From contig JAUILA010000016.1 in NCBI GenBank assembly GCA_030432655.1, positions 1 through 64,000 on the forward strand: a stretch of DNA of 64,000 nucleotides. Direction: 5' to 3'. The translations under genes and the position numbers were made by a program. Shown in pieces: positions 33,899 to 44,868 of the stretch. How positions within the stretch are numbered: position 1 is the stretch's first letter; each line of letters starts with the position of its first letter. Source of the stretch: Bacteroidia bacterium (GTDB lineage Bacteria; Bacteroidota; Bacteroidia; Cytophagales; Cyclobacteriaceae). Under the pieces are notes generated by a model that made no database searches, was not told where the DNA came from, and saw only the letters and a program-made list of their open reading frames with translations.

Positions 33899-35221
33899 AT
33901 GAGTGAAGAGTATAAGTCCCCCGTCTTTAAAAAATGGCTTGATGCCCTTCAGCAGGAAAGCTGGCAACTGGAACTGATCATCTCAGGTTTCGCCCTTTAC
34001 GCATTATTTTCCTCTTTCGAGCCGGTCAGCATGGAAACCCGGCGGGCCATTGCCCAGGAAAACAGCCTGCATATTTATTTTATGACATTCCTGGTGGCGT
34101 CGTTATTCATCCTGATTTTGAACCTTACAGCGCATGTGATCCTGCGTGGATTATGGATTGGCGCCATTGGTCTGCGTTACGTGTCGGGGGAGATAGACTA
34201 CGAAGAACTGAAGTATACGCTTAAATTCAGAAATCACCTGGAAGACAAGGTGGGTTCATTTGACAAATTCATTGCCGATCTGGAGAAATACTGCAGTGTG
34301 ATTTTTGCATCTACCTTCCTTACCGTCTTCTACATACTGGCATTTTTCATAATATTCGGCCTGCTCTTCCTTTCTACACAATTGATAAATACCGTTGAGA
34401 ATTCTGTATTGCGTACCTCATTAATAATTCTCAGCTGGCTTACAATAGGACTGGGCATAATCATGACTATGGTCGATTTTATTACCCAGGGGTGGCTGAA
34501 GCGCAACCGATGGTTGAGCCGGATCTATTTTCCCTATTACCGGCTGTTCAGCCTGATCACACTGTCATTCATTTACCGGCCGATTGTGTATAACCTTTTG
34601 GACAATAAATTCGGACGGCGGCTGGTAAGGTTTCTATTGCCTGTATACTTTATCATCCTGATGATCACCTCACTGGATAAAGTGAATTCCAATTATATCC
34701 CGGCCGATTTTGAAGACCCGTTTTTTGGTCTGGAAAGACTTGAGCAGATAGCCACACCGGTAAATTATGAGGATGAACTGGGCGAGGAAAAGTTTGCCCG
34801 GATCATTTCCATCCCGTCCAAAATTGTTGAGACCCCGTATCTGGCGATTTTTGTTCCGTTCAGTGAACGAATTGAAAACGTATTATTCGAAAGATACCCG
34901 GAGCTGGTTCCCGAGCGTGACCGAAGAGGTGTTTCCACCAGCTTTTTTAAATTGAACCTTCAGAATGACCGCGAAAAAAGAGAAGGGCTGCAAAAATACC
35001 TGAGCTGCTTTTCAAAGGAATACACCATTCAGCTGGACGACCAGGTTATGGCCCCGGAATTTATTATTTCACAGAACCTGAAAGAGCAGAGCGGGTTTGA
35101 AACGGTGATACGGATTTCCTTTCTTCCGGAAGGCCGGCATGTGCTGACCTTCAGCCGAAAAGGGGATGAAGATGCTCCTGTAATACTCGCACGAATACCT
35201 TTCTGGTATATGCCTGAATAA
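33899..35221 (+). CDS. Hypothetical multi-pass membrane protein
   Basis: 440 residues, family not recognised. About six transmembrane helices (around 22-42, 60-85, 135-165, 170-198, 218-235, 242-262) followed by a soluble C-terminal domain of about 170 residues with several Arg/Glu patches. No enzyme motif. Stand-alone gene; the cysteine hydrolase is convergent with its stop adjoining. Confidence 0.7.
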   Translation: MSEEYKSPVFKKWLDALQQESWQLELIISGFALYALFSSFEPVSMETRRAIAQENSLHIYFMTFLVASLFILILNLTAHVILRGLWIGAIGLRYVSGEIDYEELKYTLKFRNHLEDKVGSFDKFIADLEKYCSVIFASTFLTVFYILAFFIIFGLLFLSTQLINTVENSVLRTSLIILSWLTIGLGIIMTMVDFITQGWLKRNRWLSRIYFPYYRLFSLITLSFIYRPIVYNLLDNKFGRRLVRFLLPVYFIILMITSLDKVNSNYIPADFEDPFFGLERLEQIATPVNYEDELGEEKFARIISIPSKIVETPYLAIFVPFSERIENVLFERYPELVPERDRRGVSTSFFKLNLQNDREKREGLQKYLSCFSKEYTIQLDDQVMAPEFIISQNLKEQSGFETVIRISFLPEGRHVLTFSRKGDEDAPVILARIPFWYMPE

Positions 35222-35773
35222 TCAAACAATACTCAGCACCTGCTGAGCCGTGCAAACATGGGCAAATTCTCCATGAATACTTGCCAGTTCAACATGATGC
35301 ATTGTATCCGCCGGATACGTTTTCCCGTCCGGTCCTTTTTTATCAAATGTCGCGGTGGCATCCGCTACCAGGTAAACCCGGAATCCCAGATTTCCGGCCA
35401 TCCTTACCGACGTGGACACACAATGATCTGTCGTGAGCCCGGCAACGATCAGGGTTTGAATTTCCTGATCCTTAAGGTCTTTTTCAAGGTCTGTCCCGAT
35501 GAAAGCACTGTTTACGGATTTTTCGTATACCTTCTCATCTTCGGAAGGTGCAACCACTTCCTGTATCTCATTCCCGGGCTTTCCCTTGACCAGGGGTGAA
35601 TCCGGATTGGTGGAATTGTGCTTAACATGTAAAACAGGCCACCCGAGTTTTCGCCATTTTTTCAGCAATTCACCGGCCATCTGTTCAGCATCAGGATTAT
35701 TGCGTGGACCCCAGTAGGATTTTTCGGAGAATCCTTTTTGAATATCTATTAGTAATAAGGCAGCTTTAAACAT
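35222..35773 (-). CDS. Isochorismatase-like cysteine hydrolase
   Basis: 183 residues with the family triad: Asp in LLIDIQKGF (about 9), Lys in VYEKSVNSAF (about 86), Cys in TTDHCVSTSVRMAGNLG (about 118). Likely an amidase (nicotinamidase-like); substrate unknown. Eleven nt downstream of the antiporter gene on the same strand, so co-transcribed. Confidence 0.9.
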   Translation of the reverse strand: MFKAALLLIDIQKGFSEKSYWGPRNNPDAEQMAGELLKKWRKLGWPVLHVKHNSTNPDSPLVKGKPGNEIQEVVAPSEDEKVYEKSVNSAFIGTDLEKDLKDQEIQTLIVAGLTTDHCVSTSVRMAGNLGFRVYLVADATATFDKKGPDGKTYPADTMHHVELASIHGEFAHVCTAQQVLSIV

Positions 35774-35784
35774 ATCTGTTTGAA

Positions 35785-37038
35785 TTATTCGGCTTCCGGC
35801 ACCCGGGTCACCCGCTTGATCAGCGGACCAACGGTCAGTCCCTGTACAAGAATGCTGAAGATAACAATTACATAAGTCATTACAAGAAAAAGTTCACGGT
35901 GCATTTCCGGAGAAAGACTAAGTGCAAGGGCAATGGAGATACCACCGCGAAGCCCTCCCCAGGTCATCACCAGGTTGGTGTTAGGAACAAAGTCCAGCCT
36001 TTTCTGGAAAAAGGCGATGGGAGGAAGAAGGGAAAGATAACGGCAAAGCAGGACGAGCGGTATTGCAATCACTCCGGCAAGAATATATTCTCCTTCAAGA
36101 GTTAATACCAGTATTTCCATACCTATCAATACAAAGAGAATGGTATTCAAAAGGATATCAAGCAGCTCCCAGAATTTGTCCACATACGTTTCTGTAATTT
36201 CCGACATAGTCATACTACGAACCCTGTCATTTCCCACAATCAGTCCAGCCGTAACCATGGCCAATGGGGCGGACAAGTGAAATTTCTGGGCAAGTGCGGT
36301 TCCCCCCATAACGGCGGCGATGGTGATGATCACTTCCACATCGTAGTTATCGATTGTTTTCATCAGGTAGTACGCCACGTAACCAAGCGCCACACCAAGC
36401 AGAATTCCGCCCAACACCTCCAGTCCAAATAACTCCAGAACTGAAAAAGCATCAATCGCCCCGGTCTTCTGCGAGGCGATCTGGAAGATCGTCAGGAAAA
36501 TCACAACACCTACTCCATCATTAAACAATGATTCGCCTACAATTTTGGTCTCCAGTTTCTTCGGCGCCCCGGCCTGTTTCAAAATCCCCAGTACGGCGAT
36601 CGGGTCCGTGGGGGAGATCAGGGCCCCAAACAGCAGGCAGTAGATAAACTCCACTTCCAGGCCAAGGAGCATCAGCAGGAAATAAACGACCGCACCTACC
36701 ATAAACGTCGAAACCAGGACACCCAGGGTGGCGAAAGCCAGAACAGGGCCCCGCTGGATACGGAGTTGCTCAAAATTGGTATGTAGTGCACCGGCAAATA
36801 ACAGAAAACTGAGCATTCCGTCCAGAAGAACCTTTTCAAAGTTTATCTCGCTTATCAGTTCCTTTTCCGCAATCAGAATCGCATCGTTGAATTGCGCTAC
36901 ACCTAAGACCGCCAGTGTAAAGACGATGGTTATGAGCATCAGGCCAATGGTGGTAGGTAATTTCAGAAAGCGGACATTGATATATCCGAAAACCGCGGCC
37001 AGCACTATGAGTATTGTACTAATGAGAAAATAATCCAT
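35785..37038 (-). CDS. NhaP-type cation:proton antiporter
   Basis: 417 residues, about 12 transmembrane helices. CPA1 features: [31 protein letters not shown] (the SPTDP motif), [15 protein letters not shown] with the conserved FNDG, and [11 protein letters not shown]. Exchanges Na+ or K+ for protons across the inner membrane. No C-terminal TrkA or cNMP domain. Operon with the isochorismatase-like gene. Confidence 0.94.
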   Translation of the reverse strand: MDYFLISTILIVLAAVFGYINVRFLKLPTTIGLMLITIVFTLAVLGVAQFNDAILIAEKELISEINFEKVLLDGMLSFLLFAGALHTNFEQLRIQRGPVLAFATLGVLVSTFMVGAVVYFLLMLLGLEVEFIYCLLFGALISPTDPIAVLGILKQAGAPKKLETKIVGESLFNDGVGVVIFLTIFQIASQKTGAIDAFSVLELFGLEVLGGILLGVALGYVAYYLMKTIDNYDVEVIITIAAVMGGTALAQKFHLSAPLAMVTAGLIVGNDRVRSMTMSEITETYVDKFWELLDILLNTILFVLIGMEILVLTLEGEYILAGVIAIPLVLLCRYLSLLPPIAFFQKRLDFVPNTNLVMTWGGLRGGISIALALSLSPEMHRELFLVMTYVIVIFSILVQGLTVGPLIKRVTRVPEAE

Positions 37039-37068
37039 GGACCGCTAAAATACACGATAGTAGTGATT

Positions 37069-37081
37069 CAGGAAATTCCTG
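37069..37081. promoter_or_regulatory. 13-bp palindrome between divergent genes
   Basis: CAGGAAATTCCTG, perfect apart from the central base, between the antiporter and metalloprotease starts. Possible operator; no regulator identified. Confidence 0.3.
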
Positions 37082-37136
37082 TAAGTTACTTATTGCAGAT
37101 AATTAGTATTTAGAAACGTAATAGTATCAGACTCTT

Positions 37137-37904
37137 ATGAATTTACGGACAGGGGCCCAGATCTTTTTCATACTTTTCCTATGCGCTTGTGCGGAAAGTG
37201 ATGATTCCCCAAGGATTTCAGACAAAGCCCCTGACGGGCACTACCTGCGAATTTCAGGGGCTTCGGCCAATGAATTCCTTTCCTCTTCCGTATATGCCGG
37301 ACTTACCATTCAGGTTATTTATGCGAAAGGGTTTGAGCCCGCAGCGACCACGGTAACCCAGCTTACCGGCTTCCTGAATTCCCGCATAAACAAACCAGCC
37401 GGAATCTCTATTCATATGAATGAACTCCCTGATACAGGAAAAGAGGTTTTCACGCTGGCAGACCTGAAGGATATTGAATACAGGTACCGGGAGCAATTCA
37501 CCCAAAATGACCGTCTGACCCTATTCATTTTCATTGCTGACGGGATATACTCGGAAGACCCGAACCTGCTGGGAATCGCTTATCAAAACACATCTGTTGC
37601 CTTGTTTGGATCAAACATTCACGCTCATTCCGGTGGGCCTGACCAGCCTTCGCGGCAGCTGCTGGAGGCAACCGTGCTCGATCATGAAATCGGTCACTTA
37701 TTAGGCCTTGTCAATAATGGGACCGCAGCGCTCTCTCCGCATCAGCACCTTGGATTCGGGCGGCATTGTAAAGTAGAAACCTGCCTGATGCACTGGACCT
37801 GGGAAAATACCGAATTTATCGTGGATAAACTGAAAGACCGAATGTACCCCCCGGATATTGATTCCCAGTGCCTGGCGGATCTGCGAGCCAATGACGGGAG
37901 ATAA
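37137..37904 (+). CDS. Membrane-anchored zinc metalloprotease lipoprotein
   Basis: 255 residues. Lipoprotein signal ending LFLCAC (Cys about 18). Zinc motif HEIGHLLGLVNNG (HExxHxxG at about 182-188) with a third His in HQHLGFGRH and a Met-turn-like CLMHW, i.e. a metzincin-like arrangement. Probably an outer-membrane-facing protease. Transcribed alone, divergent from the antiporter. Confidence 0.82.
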   Translation: MNLRTGAQIFFILFLCACAESDDSPRISDKAPDGHYLRISGASANEFLSSSVYAGLTIQVIYAKGFEPAATTVTQLTGFLNSRINKPAGISIHMNELPDTGKEVFTLADLKDIEYRYREQFTQNDRLTLFIFIADGIYSEDPNLLGIAYQNTSVALFGSNIHAHSGGPDQPSRQLLEATVLDHEIGHLLGLVNNGTAALSPHQHLGFGRHCKVETCLMHWTWENTEFIVDKLKDRMYPPDIDSQCLADLRANDGR

Positions 37905-38210
37905 AGACAGTCATGTTCTGAAATAGCCAACTCAATAATTGCATATATCAGACACTGTGTCTATATTACACATAATAATGGATAGCTGGTTTCGTCCTGC
38001 TGACAACAATCGCTTCGAAATTCATATATCTTCTAAGGGCTTTTTCAGGTTGACTTGTCAGTGGGGCGATTCCTTATTTATTATCAGCTGTTTTTTAACT
38101 CCTGCAAATGTGATTCAGCTCACTCAGCTCCCTTGCACCTTTCTCCGAATCGGAATTTGAAACTTCATTTAGTACATTAGCATTGAATTGAAGCTACGTC
38201 CGGCAATCAT
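37905..38210. other. Intergenic stretch upstream of uxuA
   Basis: 306 bp with only a 73-codon frame lacking family features. It should carry the uxuA promoter. I see no clear palindrome of UxuR or LacI type. Confidence 0.4.
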
Positions 38211-39398
38211 ATGAATCTTGAACAAACCTTTCGATGGTTTGGACCGCATGACCCGGTTCGACTTTCTGATATACGTCAGGCGGGGGCAACAGGCGTAGTC
38301 ACTGCATTGCATCACATTCCGAATGGAATAGTCTGGACCAGGGAAGAGATCCTGAAAAGAAAGAATACAATAGAATCGGCGGGACTCTCCTGGTCCGTCG
38401 TGGAAAGTGTCCCTGTTCACGAGGATATTAAAAAGCGAACGGGCAATTACAAATCATATATCCAGGCGTACTGCCAGACTATCCGTAACCTCGGGGAGGC
38501 CGGGATTGATACAATCTGTTACAATTTCATGCCCGTGCTGGACTGGACAAGGACAGATCTGGCTTTTTCAATGCCGGACGGTTCAAAGGCATTGTATTTT
38601 AATCACAAGGCGTTCGCCGCCTTTGAGTTATTTATCCTTAAGCGTACTTCCGCCGAGAGTTCCTACTCATTCGATAAAATTGAAGCCGCCAGGTCCTACC
38701 TTCATTCCCTTTCCGGCCCGGAAAGGAATCAACTTACCAACAACATACTCGCGGGACTTCCGGGTGCAGAAGAAAATTATTCGCTGGATTCCTTCCAGGA
38801 AGTACTTGCCGGTTACGCAGGTGTAACGCACGCCAATCTTCGCGAGCATCTTCACCTTTTTCTGGGGGAGATTATTCCGGTAGCTGAGGAAGCAGGTGTT
38901 CTGATGGCTATTCATCCTGATGATCCGCCCTGGCCAATCCTTGGTTTACCCAGGGTGGTCAGCACCGAGGAGGATGCTGCCTCATTGCTTTCTGCCGTTG
39001 ACAGTAATTATAACGGTTTGTGTTTTTGTACGGGGTCGTTCGGAGCCCGGGCGGATAATGACCTGGCGGGCATGGTGAAACGACTGGGTCACAGATTTAA
39101 CTTTATACATCTCCGAAATACCAGCAGGGACCATGAAGGCAATTTTTACGAAGCTGATCACCTGGACGGAGATACCGACATGTACGTTATTATGAAAGGA
39201 CTGATTGAGGAGCAGGCAAAGCGGGAGAATGCAGGGCGGAAAGACCGCCGCCTCCCCATGCGCCCGGACCACGGGCATCAAATGCTGGATGACCTGAGCA
39301 AAGTCACCAATCCCGGATACTCTGCCATTGGCCGGCTTCGGGGACTGGCAGAATTGCGAGGCCTTGAGTTGGGAATCCGTAAATCAATGAACCTATGA
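38211..39398 (+). CDS. uxuA: Mannonate dehydratase
   Basis: 395 residues. Converts D-mannonate to 2-keto-3-deoxygluconate. Family motifs: [24 protein letters not shown] start (key WFGPxDPV), [33 protein letters not shown] and [12 protein letters not shown], the latter with metal ligands. Stop overlaps the uxaC start by 4 nt (ATGA), so an operon for glucuronate breakdown. Confidence 0.96.
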   Translation: MNLEQTFRWFGPHDPVRLSDIRQAGATGVVTALHHIPNGIVWTREEILKRKNTIESAGLSWSVVESVPVHEDIKKRTGNYKSYIQAYCQTIRNLGEAGIDTICYNFMPVLDWTRTDLAFSMPDGSKALYFNHKAFAAFELFILKRTSAESSYSFDKIEAARSYLHSLSGPERNQLTNNILAGLPGAEENYSLDSFQEVLAGYAGVTHANLREHLHLFLGEIIPVAEEAGVLMAIHPDDPPWPILGLPRVVSTEEDAASLLSAVDSNYNGLCFCTGSFGARADNDLAGMVKRLGHRFNFIHLRNTSRDHEGNFYEADHLDGDTDMYVIMKGLIEEQAKRENAGRKDRRLPMRPDHGHQMLDDLSKVTNPGYSAIGRLRGLAELRGLELGIRKSMNL

Positions 39399-40804
39399 AA
39401 CCATTTCTGAATGCAGATTTCCTGCTGGAAAACAGAACCTCCAAAATTTTATACTTTGATTATGCCGCGGATATGCCGGTTATTGATTATCACAATCACC
39501 TTCCGCCGGATGAAATCGCCGGAAACCGCAGGTTCAATAATATCACTGAAGCATGGCTTGAAGGTGATCATTACAAATGGCGGGCCATGCGGGCTAACGG
39601 CATTGATGAAAAATATATTACCGGGAATGCCTCGCCCAGGGAGAAATTCCTAAAATGGTCAGAGACTGTACCCTATACGATGGGTAACCCTTTGTACCAC
39701 TGGACTCACCTTGAACTTCAGCGCTATTTTGGTATAAACACGCTTTTGGATCCTTCATCAGCAGCAGAGATTTATGATGACACCTCAGGCCGCCTTGCCG
39801 AAACTGACATGTCGGCAAGGGGCCTGCTGGATAAAATGAATGTGCGTGTCGTTTGTACCACCGATGATCCGGCAGACGACCTTGAGCATCATCTGGCCAT
39901 GGCCAACCAGAATCCGGTAATGCTTCCGGCATTCAGGCCCGATAAGATCTTTGCGATTAATGATACTGAAAATTTTACCGCCTATGTCGAAAAACTGGCG
40001 GCTGCCAGTGACATGACGATAAAATCGATCGAAGACCTGCTAAACGCCTATTCAGGAAGGATTGATTTCTTTGATCAGCACGGTTGTCGCCTTTCCGATC
40101 ACGGCCTGGAACACCTGTACCCATTGTTCAATGACGGAGAAACCGCTGATGCCATTTTCCAGGCTGCTCTCAACAAAAAGCCTGTTTCTGAAAAAGAAAA
40201 GCAGCAATTCACCATGTTTTTGCTGGCTGAATTATGCAAGATGTATCATAAAAAAGGATGGGTACAGCAATTTCACCTGGGGGCGCTCAGAAATAATAAC
40301 CAACGCATGCTGAAAACGCTGGGCCCCGATACCGGTTTTGATTCTATCGGGGATTATTCTCAGGCGGTTAATTTATCTGCATTCCTGGACTACCTTGATT
40401 CAACAGATCAGCTCGCCAAGACCATTCTCTATAATCTGAACCCGGGTGATAATGAAATGATGGCTACCATGGCGGGTAATTTCAATGATGGCAGTGTGGC
40501 AGGAAAAGTTCAGTATGGTTCAGCGTGGTGGTTCCTGGATCAAATGGATGGTATGGAAAAGCAACTTACTACCCTTGCAAATATGGGACTGCTCAGCAGG
40601 TTCATTGGCATGCTTACTGATTCGAGGAGCTTCCTGTCTTTTCCCCGGCATGAATATTTCAGGCGCATATTGTGTAATATGCTGGGCAAACAGGTTGAGT
40701 CAGGGCAATTGCCGGAGGATACCGGGTGGATCGGAAAACTCATCCGGGACATATGTTATAATAATGCCGTAACCTATTTTTCTTTGGAAAAAGAGCTGAA
40801 TTAA
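39395..40804 (+). CDS. uxaC: Glucuronate isomerase
   Basis: 469 residues, cytoplasmic isomerase of D-glucuronate (or galacturonate) to fructuronate (tagaturonate). [13 protein letters not shown] carries the metal-binding HxH (about 35-37), then [17 protein letters not shown], and [11 protein letters not shown]. Full length. A dedicated fructuronate reductase (UxuB) is not in the window. The convergent sulfatase beyond it suggests that the uronate comes from a sulfated polysaccharide. Confidence 0.96.
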   Translation: MKPFLNADFLLENRTSKILYFDYAADMPVIDYHNHLPPDEIAGNRRFNNITEAWLEGDHYKWRAMRANGIDEKYITGNASPREKFLKWSETVPYTMGNPLYHWTHLELQRYFGINTLLDPSSAAEIYDDTSGRLAETDMSARGLLDKMNVRVVCTTDDPADDLEHHLAMANQNPVMLPAFRPDKIFAINDTENFTAYVEKLAAASDMTIKSIEDLLNAYSGRIDFFDQHGCRLSDHGLEHLYPLFNDGETADAIFQAALNKKPVSEKEKQQFTMFLLAELCKMYHKKGWVQQFHLGALRNNNQRMLKTLGPDTGFDSIGDYSQAVNLSAFLDYLDSTDQLAKTILYNLNPGDNEMMATMAGNFNDGSVAGKVQYGSAWWFLDQMDGMEKQLTTLANMGLLSRFIGMLTDSRSFLSFPRHEYFRRILCNMLGKQVESGQLPEDTGWIGKLIRDICYNNAVTYFSLEKELN

Positions 40805-40832
40805 CCGATGAAATAAGCAGTCCGGGCTAAAT

Positions 40833-42758
40833 TCAGCCACCGTTTTCCTGCTGTCCTGCGATCAGCGTATCCACCAGCCAGTCTATATATCCATCCACAT
40901 GCATGCCCCAGTCAGGCTCTTTCAACGATTCCAGTTGGTCTTTAACCGAACTTGTATCCAGGCCCAGGTAATCAATTGTACCAAGCACACGGACCAGAAC
41001 ATACGGGTTATCATTCTCCAGTAAACTGAACAATAGGCTCCTTGCCTCTTCCCCACGGCCGGCATAGTACAATCCTTCCGCGGCTGTCGCGCGAACATCT
41101 CCCGATTCATCCGTCGCTAGTTCCTCCAGCAGCCCGGAAACATCCTGTCCGTCGCGGACCAGGTTTATAGCACCCATGGCAGCCCAGAAACGATACGCCG
41201 GGTCCGGACGTTCTACAAGGGCCGTCAGTGAGTTCCGGTCCGGCGATACGGTCGCCCGAATCCCGTTGTCAATTATATCAGACAGGGTTTCCTCATCGTA
41301 TTGCCTGGAATAAAGGGTACTGTCTTCCCGAAATCTTTCAAAGAGAATTCCTTCAGGAATAAATCCAAGGTCACCGATTTCCTTCAGGTAGTCGGACTGC
41401 TGTTCCCGCAGACTGTCGAGCAACCCGGAAAACGCCGGATCAGCTGCCAGGTTATTGAGTTGCCAGGGGTCATTTTCCACGTCATAAAGACCCTCTGCTT
41501 CCCGCATTTCAAAAAATCTGGCGGTTGTATCATTGGTGTTTCCCTCCTTATGGTATTTTTCCCAGGCAGCCAGGTGCGGTGCCCGCCATAAGTACTGTAT
41601 GAACTGTCCGTCAGGCCGGTGAGGATAGAAAACCTGGGTATAGCGGTACTTACCCTGGCGGATAGTGCGCACCATATCAATCTTTTCGTCCATTCTCCCG
41701 CGAAAACCAAAAACAACATCACTGTCCGAGGTATCCCGTTCAAGCAATGAGCTTCCGTCAAAGTAGTCTGGGGAAACAATACCTGCCATATCAAGAATGG
41801 TTGGAGGAATATCAATCAGTGATACCAGGTCATTCAGTTCTGATCCGGGAGCGGCCGGCGACAGGTGCCGGTACTTCTCGGGGAACCAGATGAATAATGG
41901 AATTTTAAGCCCGGTTTCCATTGCAAATCGCTTGGACCTGGCCATTACCCCACCGTGATCGCTGGTATAGATTATGATAGTATTCTCCAGCTCGCCTGAA
42001 TTTTCCAGTTCTTTCAGGAACATTTTAAATTCCAGGTCCATTGCCTGCATCATAGTATAATAATTCGCGAGGTCACTGCGGACCTCCGGTAAATCAGGCA
42101 GGTAGTCCGGTACATCGATGATATCAGGATCAGTCGGGATGATTGTATTCCAGAGACTGTCCGTCACTTCTTCACCCAGGTAATTAAATGTGCTGTTAAA
42201 ATATTCCCTTCCGGCCTCAGGACTATGCTGCCGGCTCTCATGGGTCTGAAATGTATTGTAAAACATATAGAAAGGCTGGCCTTCCTTCCGTTCACGGAAA
42301 GCCTCATTAAAATTCCACATGTCGTCCTGGTCCCAGGCGTCATTCTCCCGGCCGGAAATATTGTAATCCCGTTTCCTGCGCAGGGTCAAATAGTAATCAC
42401 GGTCCTTCAGGTAATCTATGTAATAGTTTATTTCATCCGGAATGGCCACGTAGGAACGCATTTCCTGGGTACCCATGGATACCGGATACACGCCGGTGAT
42501 AATACCTGATCTTGACGGGGCACATACCGGGGCGTTGCTGTAGGCATTGCGATAAAGGACACCCATTGCCGCAAGGCTGTCAAGCGTCGGAGTACGGACA
42601 AATTCATTTCCATACGCCCCGAGAAACTGACTGTTGTCTTCACTGACAAACCAGACAATATTGGGGAGGTCGGAAGTAACTTCATGGTCTGCAGAATCCC
42701 GGTCAGGGGTACAGGCAGTGACGAGAAAGAGGGAAATGAGCAGGAGGAGAAATCTCAT
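40833..42758 (-). CDS. Sulfatase (type I, formylglycine-dependent) lipoprotein
   Basis: 641 residues from ATG 42758 (MRFLLLLISL); a longer start at 42803 adds a non-signal segment. Lipobox LVTAC (Cys16). Catalytic Cys79 in NAPVCAPSRSGIITG is the C-x-P-S-R site that becomes formylglycine. Metal site DNS at SEDNSQFLGAYG, and IIIYTSDHGGVMARSKRF. After the sulfatase domain (to about 510) comes a HEAT-like helical tail. It resembles heparan N-sulfatase-like family members that release sulfate from glycans. Convergent with uxuA-uxaC. Confidence 0.92.
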   Translation of the reverse strand: MRFLLLLISLFLVTACTPDRDSADHEVTSDLPNIVWFVSEDNSQFLGAYGNEFVRTPTLDSLAAMGVLYRNAYSNAPVCAPSRSGIITGVYPVSMGTQEMRSYVAIPDEINYYIDYLKDRDYYLTLRRKRDYNISGRENDAWDQDDMWNFNEAFRERKEGQPFYMFYNTFQTHESRQHSPEAGREYFNSTFNYLGEEVTDSLWNTIIPTDPDIIDVPDYLPDLPEVRSDLANYYTMMQAMDLEFKMFLKELENSGELENTIIIYTSDHGGVMARSKRFAMETGLKIPLFIWFPEKYRHLSPAAPGSELNDLVSLIDIPPTILDMAGIVSPDYFDGSSLLERDTSDSDVVFGFRGRMDEKIDMVRTIRQGKYRYTQVFYPHRPDGQFIQYLWRAPHLAAWEKYHKEGNTNDTTARFFEMREAEGLYDVENDPWQLNNLAADPAFSGLLDSLREQQSDYLKEIGDLGFIPEGILFERFREDSTLYSRQYDEETLSDIIDNGIRATVSPDRNSLTALVERPDPAYRFWAAMGAINLVRDGQDVSGLLEELATDESGDVRATAAEGLYYAGRGEEARSLLFSLLENDNPYVLVRVLGTIDYLGLDTSSVKDQLESLKEPDWGMHVDGYIDWLVDTLIAGQQENGG

Positions 42759-42936
42759 AAGACAGAAGTAAATTATGTGGGTAAAATAATAAATTAAAGA
42801 CACACTGCTGCCGGAAATAAAAATTTACCTATTGATCCGTTGAATGATTCCCTTTGTGGCCGAATCTCAGGATGGAGTTCCAACGATTTTGAACAGGCCG
42901 GTGTCTTATTAGCACGAACTTAAACCTATTACTATT

Positions 42937-44259
42937 ATGCGGCCCACACCTACTTACCGAAACTTTGGTTCATTCGCCGGCCTGTTTATGCTCCTGCTGA
43001 CAGGCATGTTTATGACCGCCTGTGAAGACGACGTGAAAGTCACACACACCTACACCTATTTCGAACCCGTTTACGCGACAACTTCGGAAATCCGGGATGC
43101 ATTTGATGTAATTGCTCCCCAGGCAATTACCTCTTCCGGCAAGATCTACTACCTGAATGGATATATTTTTCTTAATGAACCCGGAAAAGGTATCCATATT
43201 ATCAATAACGAGGATCCGTCCAACCCGGTGAATGAGGCCTTCATTAATATCCCGGGTAATTTTGACATGGCGGCAAAGGGAAATATCCTGTATGCCGACA
43301 GCTACATAGACCTGCTGGCCATTGATATCAGTGACCTTGATAATATAGAGATAAAAAAACGTGTGGAGAATGTCTTCCCGATCCGCTATGATTTTTTCTA
43401 TAATGGGGCGGAAAGCGTTGTTCTGACGGAATATAAGGAGGTAAGACAGGTAGATGTGTACGAGGATGATCTGGGGCAGATGGTCCATCCGGGCGTATTT
43501 GCCTGGGGTCACGGTTTTCTGGCCACTGCTGAGTTTTCGGTGAACAGTTTTTACGATGCTGGTGCGCCACGTTCCGGTGGCGGAAGCAGTTCCGGAGTAG
43601 GTGGTTCCATGGCGCGATTTACCATAGCCGGTCATTACCTTTACACCGTTGATTCGTACAACCTGAGTGTATTCGATATTGTCAATTTGGATGATCCCGT
43701 GGCAGGAAATACCGTAGAGATCAGCTGGGATATAGAAACCATTTTCCCGTATGGGGATAAATTGTTCATTGGATCGCGGGCCGGTATGTACATATTTAAT
43801 GCATCAAATCCGGAGAGTCCGTATCTCTTATCCAAATTTGAGCACGTTCGCAGCTGTGATCCGGTCATCGCCGATAAAAATATCGCCTATGTCACTTTGC
43901 GATCCGGGACCGAATGCGAAGGATTTACCAATCAGCTGGATGTAATTGATGTTACCTCCCTCGAGAACCCAACATTGATGAAAACATTCGCCATGCAAAA
44001 TCCGCACGGACTTGGCAAGGATGACAATCTGCTTTTCATTGCGGAAGGTGAGTATGGACTGAAGGTGTTCGACGCATCTGACCCATTGCTGATCGGGGAG
44101 CGGTTGCTTGAGCACTATGACAATATTCACGCCTACGATGTTATTCCGCTTGACGGAATCCTGCTTATGACTGGTGACGACGGATTGTTTCAATATGATT
44201 ATTCTGACCCGGAGAATATTCAGTTCCTGAGCAAGATTTCAGTGAACGCTTCGTTATAA
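42937..44259 (+). CDS. LVIVD-repeat beta-propeller lipoprotein
   Basis: 440 residues. Signal peptide with lipobox MFMTAC (Cys about 29). Repeats of the LVIVD type (KGIHIINNEDPSNPV, DLLAIDISDLDNIE, YNLSVFDIVNLDDPV, MYIFNASNPESPYLL, LDVIDVTSLENPTLM, LKVFDASDP, FQYDYSDPENIQFL) form a propeller. A Gly/Ser-rich loop (SGGGSSSG) breaks it midway. Surface binding or scaffold role inferred. The next gene starts immediately after its stop. Confidence 0.85.
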   Translation: MRPTPTYRNFGSFAGLFMLLLTGMFMTACEDDVKVTHTYTYFEPVYATTSEIRDAFDVIAPQAITSSGKIYYLNGYIFLNEPGKGIHIINNEDPSNPVNEAFINIPGNFDMAAKGNILYADSYIDLLAIDISDLDNIEIKKRVENVFPIRYDFFYNGAESVVLTEYKEVRQVDVYEDDLGQMVHPGVFAWGHGFLATAEFSVNSFYDAGAPRSGGGSSSGVGGSMARFTIAGHYLYTVDSYNLSVFDIVNLDDPVAGNTVEISWDIETIFPYGDKLFIGSRAGMYIFNASNPESPYLLSKFEHVRSCDPVIADKNIAYVTLRSGTECEGFTNQLDVIDVTSLENPTLMKTFAMQNPHGLGKDDNLLFIAEGEYGLKVFDASDPLLIGERLLEHYDNIHAYDVIPLDGILLMTGDDGLFQYDYSDPENIQFLSKISVNASL

Positions 44260-44868
44260 ATGAAATTAATTACTCATCTGCTAAGAAAGGGTTTGGTGTT
44301 GTCTGGGCTCGCGTTGTTCTCATATTCTACATTAATAGCCCAGACAACCACCGATCCTGAATCTCCCCCTCCGTTTAAAAGAATTTATCATGAAGGTGAA
44401 CTGGGTATAATCCAGGGAAACAGTGACGGCAATGAGGGCAGTGCCTTTGCCTTAAACGTGATTAATGGATATCGTTTTTCCGGGCAACTCTCAGCGGGTC
44501 TTGGAATTGGCTGGCAGAATTATGATGAGATGGATGTCATGCCCATATTCCTTCGCCTGAGTGGTAGTCTGAAATCTTCCGGAAGTACTCCGTATGTGTT
44601 TGCTGATACCGGTTATGGTTGGGCATGGATCGAAGATACGCCGGAATTTGTCAGAATACTTGAAGAGAATGGCGGTGTCTATTTCCGCCCGGGAATAGGC
44701 TATTCCATATCCATCAACAACTGGTCTCTTAACATTTTTACCGCGTGGCTGATGCAAAAGTCATCGTACCGGTACACCTACGACGACGGCTGGGGGCCTG
44801 ACAATTCTGAAGTCAGTGAAGAGCGAACCCGCAAAAGATTCACTGCGGGCATCAGCGTACGTTTCTAA
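44260..44868 (+). CDS. Hypothetical outer-membrane beta-barrel protein
   Basis: 202 residues. Signal peptide (about 1-28, LIAQ), then alternating strands with aromatic girdles (SAGLGIGWQNYDEMDVMPIFLRL, GVYFRPGIGYSI) and a terminal FTAGISVRF, the C-terminal Phe of outer-membrane barrels. No gap from the LVIVD gene, so coupled. Its stop overlaps the stop region of the GMC gene by 4 nt, convergent. Confidence 0.72.
   Translation: MKLITHLLRKGLVLSGLALFSYSTLIAQTTTDPESPPPFKRIYHEGELGIIQGNSDGNEGSAFALNVINGYRFSGQLSAGLGIGWQNYDEMDVMPIFLRLSGSLKSSGSTPYVFADTGYGWAWIEDTPEFVRILEENGGVYFRPGIGYSISINNWSLNIFTAWLMQKSSYRYTYDDGWGPDNSEVSEERTRKRFTAGISVRF

Noticed and set aside
37939-38160. 73-codon frame upstream of uxuA
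   Set aside because: No features, no ribosome-binding site, odd composition.
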